Shown here: positions 6,236-10,373 of the stretch, piece by piece
How the letters are laid out: every line of letters begins with the position of its first letter
Position numbering within the stretch: the first letter of the stretch is position 1
Assembly (NCBI GenBank): GCA_024404275.1
Contig: JAKSQG010000051.1
Location: 1-10,373, forward strand
Direction: 5' to 3'
DNA length: 10,373 bases
Source of the DNA: Clostridia bacterium
Lineage (GTDB): Bacteria > Bacillota > Clostridia > Christensenellales > Aristaeellaceae
Position numbers and translations under genes: made by a program
Notes under the pieces: generated by a model
The model's input: only the letters and a program-made list of their open reading frames with translations
Told to the model about the DNA's origin: nothing
The model's database searches: none

Positions 6236-6244
6236 CAAAACACC

Positions 6245-7135
6245 ATGAGAAAGCAGCCTGTATTCCGCGGTGTGGCAACCGCGCTGATCACGCCTCTGGA
6301 TGAAAACGGCGTCAATTATGAAGCTTTGGGAAAACTGATCGACTGGCAGATTACCGAGGGTATCAATGCCCTGGTCATTGCCGGCACCACGGGCGAGGGT
6401 TCCACCCTGACCGATGAGGAGCATCGTGCCGTACTGCACTATGCCGTGCAGCGTACCGACGGCCGCGTGCCGGTCATTGCCGGTACGGGCTCCAACGATA
6501 TGGCTTACGCCATTGACCTGACCCGCTATGCCTGCGGCATCGGCTGCGACGCCATGCTGGTGGTGACCCCCTATTATAACAAGGCGACGCAGAACGGCCT
6601 GATCAAAATGTACACGGCTATCGCGGACGCCTCCACCAAGCCGCTGATCTTGTACAACGTTCCTTCCCGCACGGGCTGCTCCATTGAGCCTGCCACCTAT
6701 GCGGTGCTGGCTGACCATCCCAACATTGCGGGCATCAAGGAAGCCAACGGCAACATTTCGAAGATTGTGGATACCTTTGCCAGGGTCGGCGACCGTCTGG
6801 ATGTGTACAGCGGCAATGACGATCAGATCGTGCCCATCATGTCCATGGGCGGTCAGGGCGTGATCTCTGTTCTGTCCAATGTGATGCCGCGTCAGACGGT
6901 GGAAATGTGCAGCCGTTTCTTTGAAGGTGATGTCAAGGGTGCTGCCCGCATGCAGTGCGAATTGCTGCCGCTGATCAACGCTCTCTTCAGTGAGGTGAAC
7001 CCCATCCCCGTCAAGGCGGCGATGGCGGCCATGGGCTGGTGCAAGAATTATGTGCGCATGCCGCTGACCCCCATGGAAGCGGAGCATGAAAAGGTGCTGC
7101 TGGATCTGATGCGTCAGCACGGACTGGTGGACTGA
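6245..7135 (+). CDS. dapA: 4-hydroxy-tetrahydrodipicolinate synthase
   Basis: Condenses pyruvate with aspartate-4-semialdehyde, the committed step of the DAP/lysine pathway. It is a cytoplasmic class I aldolase TIM barrel. In the 296-residue protein the Schiff-base Lys165 is in GIKEA, the triad residues are Thr48-Thr49 in GTTGEG and Tyr138 in LYNVPSRTG, the substrate-binding Arg is Arg142, and the interface Tyr is Tyr111 in TPYYNK. All expected catalytic residues are present and the length is normal (about 290-300). It is the first gene of the operon behind the lysine riboswitch. The stop codon overlaps the GAGGA ribosome binding site of dapB, eight bases before its start. Other members of the DapA superfamily share the fold, but the riboswitch and the dap neighbours make the assignment firm. 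Confidence 0.97.
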   Translation: MRKQPVFRGVATALITPLDENGVNYEALGKLIDWQITEGINALVIAGTTGEGSTLTDEEHRAVLHYAVQRTDGRVPVIAGTGSNDMAYAIDLTRYACGIGCDAMLVVTPYYNKATQNGLIKMYTAIADASTKPLILYNVPSRTGCSIEPATYAVLADHPNIAGIKEANGNISKIVDTFARVGDRLDVYSGNDDQIVPIMSMGGQGVISVLSNVMPRQTVEMCSRFFEGDVKGAARMQCELLPLINALFSEVNPIPVKAAMAAMGWCKNYVRMPLTPMEAEHEKVLLDLMRQHGLVD

Positions 7136-7143
7136 GGACAGGC

Positions 7144-7881
7144 ATGATGAAGATCATCGTAAACGGCGCGATGGGGCATATGGGCCGCATCGTGTGTGAA
7201 AAGCTGGCGGCGCGGGAAGAGTTTGAAATTGCCGCAAGAGTGGATAAAGGCGCAACCGAAGAAGGCGTATATGCCGCATTGACGGATTACAGCGGTGAGG
7301 CGGACTGCGTGATCGATTTTTCCAATCACGCGGCCACGGAAGAACTGCTGGCGTACTGTACGGAGCGCGGTCTGCCGGTGGTACTTGCCACAACGGGTCA
7401 TACCGAAGAAGAAAAACAGCTCATTGCCGAAGCATCGAAGAAGACGGCGGTGTTTTATGCCGCCAATATGTCGGTGGGCATTGCCGTGCTGGCGGACCTG
7501 GCCAAAAGGGCGGCGGCGCGCTTTCCCGACGCGGATATCGAAATTATCGAGTGGCACCATAACCGCAAGCTGGATGCCCCAAGCGGCACAGCGCTGATGC
7601 TGGCAGAAGCCATCCGTCAGGAGCGCGGCGAGGCGGTGCTGCATCCAGGACGCAGCGGCTATGGCAAGCGCGACCCCAAAGAGATCGGCCTCCATGCGGT
7701 GCGTGCCGGTAACGAGACCGGCATGCACGAGATTCTGATCTCCAATGGCAATGAGACGCTGACGCTGACGCATAAAGCCGAAAGCCGTGCCCTGTTTGCC
7801 GACGGCGCGCTGACGGCTGCCCTGTTTTTGAACAAAAAAGCTCCCGGCCTGTACGGCATGGGCGATATGATGAAAGAATAA
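7144..7881 (+). CDS. dapB: 4-hydroxy-tetrahydrodipicolinate reductase
   Basis: Reduces the dapA product to tetrahydrodipicolinate with NAD(P)H. The 245-residue protein has an N-terminal Rossmann domain with the dinucleotide motif GAMGHMGR at 8-15, VIDFS at 56-60 and ATTG at 82-85. The substrate-binding domain has the signature EWHHNRKLDAPSGTA at 136-150, containing the catalytic His-His pair (138-139) and Lys142. The last residues, GLYGMGDM, are the usual DapB C-terminus. The length is at the short end of the range typical of Bacillota. Two adjacent ATG codons (7144 and 7147) are both compatible with GAGGA at 7134-7138, so the protein may be one residue shorter. Confidence 0.97.
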   Translation: MMKIIVNGAMGHMGRIVCEKLAAREEFEIAARVDKGATEEGVYAALTDYSGEADCVIDFSNHAATEELLAYCTERGLPVVLATTGHTEEEKQLIAEASKKTAVFYAANMSVGIAVLADLAKRAAARFPDADIEIIEWHHNRKLDAPSGTALMLAEAIRQERGEAVLHPGRSGYGKRDPKEIGLHAVRAGNETGMHEILISNGNETLTLTHKAESRALFADGALTAALFLNKKAPGLYGMGDMMKE

Positions 7882-7897
7882 AGGAATTACAGAGAAT

Positions 7898-8590
7898 ATG
7901 AATGCACAGGAAATTATTCAGTATATTGCCGCGGCGGAAAAGAAAACGCCCGTGAAGCTGTACATCCGCACTTCCGCCCCGGTGGACTTTGGCACTGCCA
8001 AGGTGTTCGGCGCGGGAGACCGGATCGTCTTTGGCGACTGGAAGGAACTGCAGCCCATTCTGGAAGCGAACAAGGACAGCATCGAAGATTGTGTCATCGA
8101 GAATGACCGCCGCAACAGCGCGCTGCCGCTGCTGGACATGAAGGAGATCCCCGCGCGCATTGAGCCCGGCGCCATCATCCGCGAGAAGGTGAGCATCGGC
8201 AAAAATGCGGTCATCATGATGGGCGCAGTCATCAACATTGGTGCGGTCATCGGTGAGGGTACCATGATCGATATGGGTGCTGTGCTGGGCGGTCGTGCCA
8301 CCGTGGGCAACAAGTGCCACATCGGCGCCGGCGCTGTGCTGGCTGGCGTGGTGGAGCCCGCCTCGGCAACACCTGTCATTATTGAGGACAACGTGCTGGT
8401 GGGCGCCAACGCGGTGGTGATCGAGGGCGTGCATGTGGGCAAGGATGCCGTGGTCGCTGCCGGTGCTGTGGTCATCGATGATGTGCCTGCCGGCGCTGTG
8501 GTGGCGGGATGCCCTGCACGTGTCATCAAGATGAAGGACGCGAAGACCGAGGGCAAGACTGCCCTGGAGGAAGCGCTGAGAACGCTATGA
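7898..8590 (+). CDS. dapH: Tetrahydrodipicolinate N-acetyltransferase
   Basis: Transfers acetyl from acetyl-CoA to tetrahydrodipicolinate, giving N-acetyl-2-amino-6-oxopimelate. This step places the organism on the acetylase branch rather than the succinylase, dehydrogenase or direct aminotransferase branch. The 230-residue protein has an N-terminal alpha domain (about 1-75) and a long left-handed beta-helix of hexapeptide repeats (about 88-205, for example IGKNAV, IGEGTM, VGNKCH, VGKDAV). The blocks VIENDRRNSALPLLD, RIEPGAIIR, GTMIDMGAVLGGRATVG and HIGAGAVLAGV closely match Bacillus DapH (also annotated DapD N-acetyl type). The ribosome binding site is weak (AAGGA about 12 bases before the ATG), so translation may partly depend on dapB, whose stop codon is 16 bases upstream. 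The stop overlaps the next start in ATGA. Confidence 0.95.
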   Translation: MNAQEIIQYIAAAEKKTPVKLYIRTSAPVDFGTAKVFGAGDRIVFGDWKELQPILEANKDSIEDCVIENDRRNSALPLLDMKEIPARIEPGAIIREKVSIGKNAVIMMGAVINIGAVIGEGTMIDMGAVLGGRATVGNKCHIGAGAVLAGVVEPASATPVIIEDNVLVGANAVVIEGVHVGKDAVVAAGAVVIDDVPAGAVVAGCPARVIKMKDAKTEGKTALEEALRTL

Positions 8591-9750
8591 ACATGCGGGA
8601 GCATCTGAACACGGCAATGTATGATGTGCGGCGCAGCGGCATCCGTGAGTTTGGTCGCCTGGCGGCGGCTACCCCGGGCTGTGTGGCATTGACATTGGGA
8701 GAGCCGGATTTTGCCCCGCCCGAGGCCGTGACAGCAGCCGTGGCGGAGGCACTTGCAGCGGGGGAGACCCATTATATCCCCAACAACGGCATCCGTCCGC
8801 TGCTGGAGGCCATTGCCGCTTTCGAAAAAAGAGAGAACGGCTTTGAATGTAGTCCCGATGAGATCATTGTGACAGCGGGTGCTACGGGGGCGCTGTTTAC
8901 GGCACTGTTTGGCATCCTCAATCCGGGCGATGAGGTGATCATTCCCTCGCCCGCTTTTGTATTGTATGCAGAGATCGTGCGCATGGCGCGGGCGGTGCCG
9001 GTGGAATACAACACCAAAGCGGATGGTTTTCAGATCAATGGGGAGCATCTGAAGGCTTTGATGAACGATAAGACCAAGGCCATTCTGCTCAACACCCCCA
9101 ACAATCCCACAGGTACGGTTTATACATCGGAAAGCCTGCAGGCGGTGCGGGAGGCGGTAGCCGGCAAGCCCGTGTTTGTTATCTGCGATGATGTATACCG
9201 TCAGTTGTGCTATGAGGGCAAAGCCCCGAGCTTTGCCGATTTTGCCGATATGCGGGAGCAAACGCTGCTGGTGCAGAGCTTTTCCAAGCCCTATGCCATG
9301 ACGGGCTTCCGCGTGGGCTATCTGATCGCGCCTGCCGAGGTGAAGGAAAGGCTGGAGCTCATCCATCAGTATACGGTGGTTTCCGCTCCCGCGCCCTTCC
9401 AAAGAGCCTGCATTGCCGCATTGAACAGCGATATTTCGGTCATGAGGCAGACCTATGCCGAGAGGCGCAAGTATATGCTTTCAAGGCTCAAAAAAATGGG
9501 GCTTCAGGCTCCCCAAAACAAAGGGGCGTTTTATCTTTTTCCCGATATCAGCGGACTGGGCTTGACAAGCGAGATGTTCTGCCGCAGAATGATACAGGAG
9601 GAAGGGCTGGCAGCCACCCCCGGTGTCTTTTTCGGCACGGAGGGGCATATCCGCCTGACCTATTGCTACGAGATGGCGGCGCTGCGCGAAGGCATGGACC
9701 GGCTGGAGCGCTTTGTGAACCGTCTGAGGAAAGAAAATGGAGCTGACTGA
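8587..9750 (+). CDS. patA: PLP-dependent aminotransferase, probable N-acetyl-LL-diaminopimelate aminotransferase
   Basis: Probably transfers an amino group from glutamate to N-acetyl-2-amino-6-oxopimelate, giving N-acetyl-LL-DAP. The 387-residue fold type I (class I/II) aminotransferase shows NNPTG at 172-176 with PLP-contacting Asn173, Asp201 and Tyr204 in DDVY, the Schiff-base Lys234 in SFSKPYAMTGFRVGY, Arg242, and the carboxylate-binding Arg356 in IRLTY. The N-terminal SGIREF and the overall length resemble Bacillus PatA. The family alone would fit several amino acids; the specific role rests on its place between dapH and the deacetylase. The frame is open well upstream into dapH, but the ATG at 8587 overlaps the dapH stop (ATGA), implying coupled translation. 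An ATG two codons later (8593) is an alternative. No strong Shine-Dalgarno is present at normal spacing. Confidence 0.9.
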   Translation: MNMREHLNTAMYDVRRSGIREFGRLAAATPGCVALTLGEPDFAPPEAVTAAVAEALAAGETHYIPNNGIRPLLEAIAAFEKRENGFECSPDEIIVTAGATGALFTALFGILNPGDEVIIPSPAFVLYAEIVRMARAVPVEYNTKADGFQINGEHLKALMNDKTKAILLNTPNNPTGTVYTSESLQAVREAVAGKPVFVICDDVYRQLCYEGKAPSFADFADMREQTLLVQSFSKPYAMTGFRVGYLIAPAEVKERLELIHQYTVVSAPAPFQRACIAALNSDISVMRQTYAERRKYMLSRLKKMGLQAPQNKGAFYLFPDISGLGLTSEMFCRRMIQEEGLAATPGVFFGTEGHIRLTYCYEMAALREGMDRLERFVNRLRKENGAD

Positions 9751-10373
9751 AAGGGCATGGGCCCTTGAAAAAGAGCTTGCCGCTTTGCGGGAACAGCTGC
9801 ATTGCTGTCCGGAGAGGGGCAACCGTGAGTTTGAAACGGCGCGGCTGATCGAAAAGGTGCTGCAAAGCTGCGGCATCCGAACTGTTCGCCTGACCGAGAC
9901 CGGCGTAATGGGCGTGCTGGAAGGGGCACATCCGGGCAAGACCGTGTGCTTGCGTGCCGATATGGATGCGCTTCCCATCTGCGAGGAAACCGGCGCGGCA
10001 TTTGCCTCTCAGAACGAGGGCGTCATGCATGCCTGCGGGCATGATATCCATGTAACTGCGGCGCTCGGAGCGGCACGGCTGCTGGCGGAGCGTAGAGAGC
10101 AGCTTTGCGGCACGGTACGCTTTCTCTTTCAGCCGGATGAAGAAGAAGACGGCGGAGCGGAGCGTATGATTGCTGCGGGATGTATGGATGGCGCGGATGC
10201 GGTGTTCGGGGCGCATGTATGTCCCGACCTGCCGCTGGGTACGGTCGGAATCCGATACGGCAAGTTTTATGCCGCAGCGGATAAGCCCGATATAACAGTT
10301 CAGGGGAAAAGCTGCCATGGCGCTACGCCCAAAAATGGCATCGACGCCCGGTACGCGGCGGCGCTGTTGGCAG
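9737..10373 (+). CDS. M20-family amidohydrolase, probable N-acetyl-LL-diaminopimelate deacetylase (3' end cut)
   Basis: Probably removes acetate from N-acetyl-LL-DAP to release LL-DAP, completing the acetylase branch (the role of Bacillus YkuR/DapL; that symbol is also used for an unrelated aminotransferase, so it is left blank). Only the first 212 residues are in the window; the family is usually about 370-400 long. Visible M20D motifs are LREQLHCCPE at 17-26, LRADMDALPI at 72-81, and MHACGHD at 97-103 with metal ligands Cys100 and His102. They continue with FQPDEEEDGGAERMI at 131-145 containing the catalytic/metal Glu pair, GAHV at 158-161 with a His ligand, and the start of the lid domain near SCHGATP (192-198). 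The start at 9737 overlaps the patA end by 14 bases and has GAGG (9726-9729) at good spacing. Related M20D enzymes act on N-acetyl amino acids or hippurate; the operon decides the call. Confidence 0.9.
   Translation, partial: MELTERAWALEKELAALREQLHCCPERGNREFETARLIEKVLQSCGIRTVRLTETGVMGVLEGAHPGKTVCLRADMDALPICEETGAAFASQNEGVMHACGHDIHVTAALGAARLLAERREQLCGTVRFLFQPDEEEDGGAERMIAAGCMDGADAVFGAHVCPDLPLGTVGIRYGKFYAAADKPDITVQGKSCHGATPKNGIDARYAAALLA

Noticed and set aside
6221..6244. Upstream in-frame ATG for dapA adding eight residues
   Set aside because: No ribosome binding site precedes it, and the real AAGGAG (6230-6235) lies inside the proposed extension.
6010..6303. A 97-codon plus-strand frame crossing the leader of dapA
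   Set aside because: It lies across the lysine riboswitch aptamer and terminator and enters dapA in another frame. The conserved RNA elements explain the sequence, and there is no Shine-Dalgarno.
7918..9402. A 494-codon open frame on the minus strand opposite dapH and patA
   Set aside because: It is antisense to two genes with intact catalytic motifs. The translation is rich in Ser/Pro/Ala/Thr and His, typical of a shadow frame, with no start signals.

Overview
The window looks like a chromosomal segment of a GC-rich low-G+C-lineage Gram-positive bacterium (Bacillota, most likely class Clostridia; this placement is inference). The evidence is a lysine riboswitch ahead of diaminopimelate genes, the Bacillus-type acetylase route to diaminopimelate (DAP), an Obg GTPase with a C-terminal OCT domain, and strong AGGAGG-type ribosome binding sites 6-9 bases before most starts. 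Every gene is ordinary chromosomal housekeeping or envelope metabolism. I see no mobile element, CRISPR array, tRNA, rRNA or phage gene.

Left part, minus strand (1-5758). Read in the direction of transcription, an operon starts at a promoter at 5730-5758. It encodes a DUF368/PopT-type undecaprenyl-phosphate translocase, the ribosome-associated GTPase ObgE, an alpha/beta-hydrolase esterase, and a small three-helix membrane protein of unknown function. These four genes are tightly packed, and Shine-Dalgarno sequences overlap stop codons at two junctions. Next is a cytoplasmic glycerophosphodiester phosphodiesterase with its own promoter (2413-2441) and a strong intrinsic terminator (1604-1631). 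Last comes guaA (GMP synthase) with its own promoter (1555-1583). guaA runs off the left edge, lacking only about the last half dozen residues.

Middle (5682-6244). This divergent intergenic region of about 560 bases holds the minus-strand promoter, about 140 bases with nothing recognisable, a near-consensus plus-strand promoter (5903-5931), a lysine riboswitch aptamer (about 5947-6124) and its expression platform, which includes a terminator hairpin at 6172-6203.

Right part, plus strand (6245 to the edge). The riboswitch controls dapA, dapB, dapH, patA and an M20-family N-acetyl-diaminopimelate deacetylase, the last cut by the right edge. Together they run from aspartate semialdehyde and pyruvate through dihydrodipicolinate, tetrahydrodipicolinate, N-acetyl-2-amino-6-oxopimelate and N-acetyl-LL-DAP to LL-DAP. 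The epimerase (dapF), lysA, lysC and asd are not in the window. LL-DAP feeds both lysine and peptidoglycan synthesis. The neighbouring DUF368 protein recycles the lipid carrier of peptidoglycan precursors, so both sides of the divergent promoter region concern cell-envelope supply.

I did not find a convincing new system. The points most worth checking are the competing hairpins in the riboswitch expression platform, the DUF368-obgE operon, the unassigned 90-residue membrane protein, and two perfect dyads lying over the guaA and phosphodiesterase promoters.
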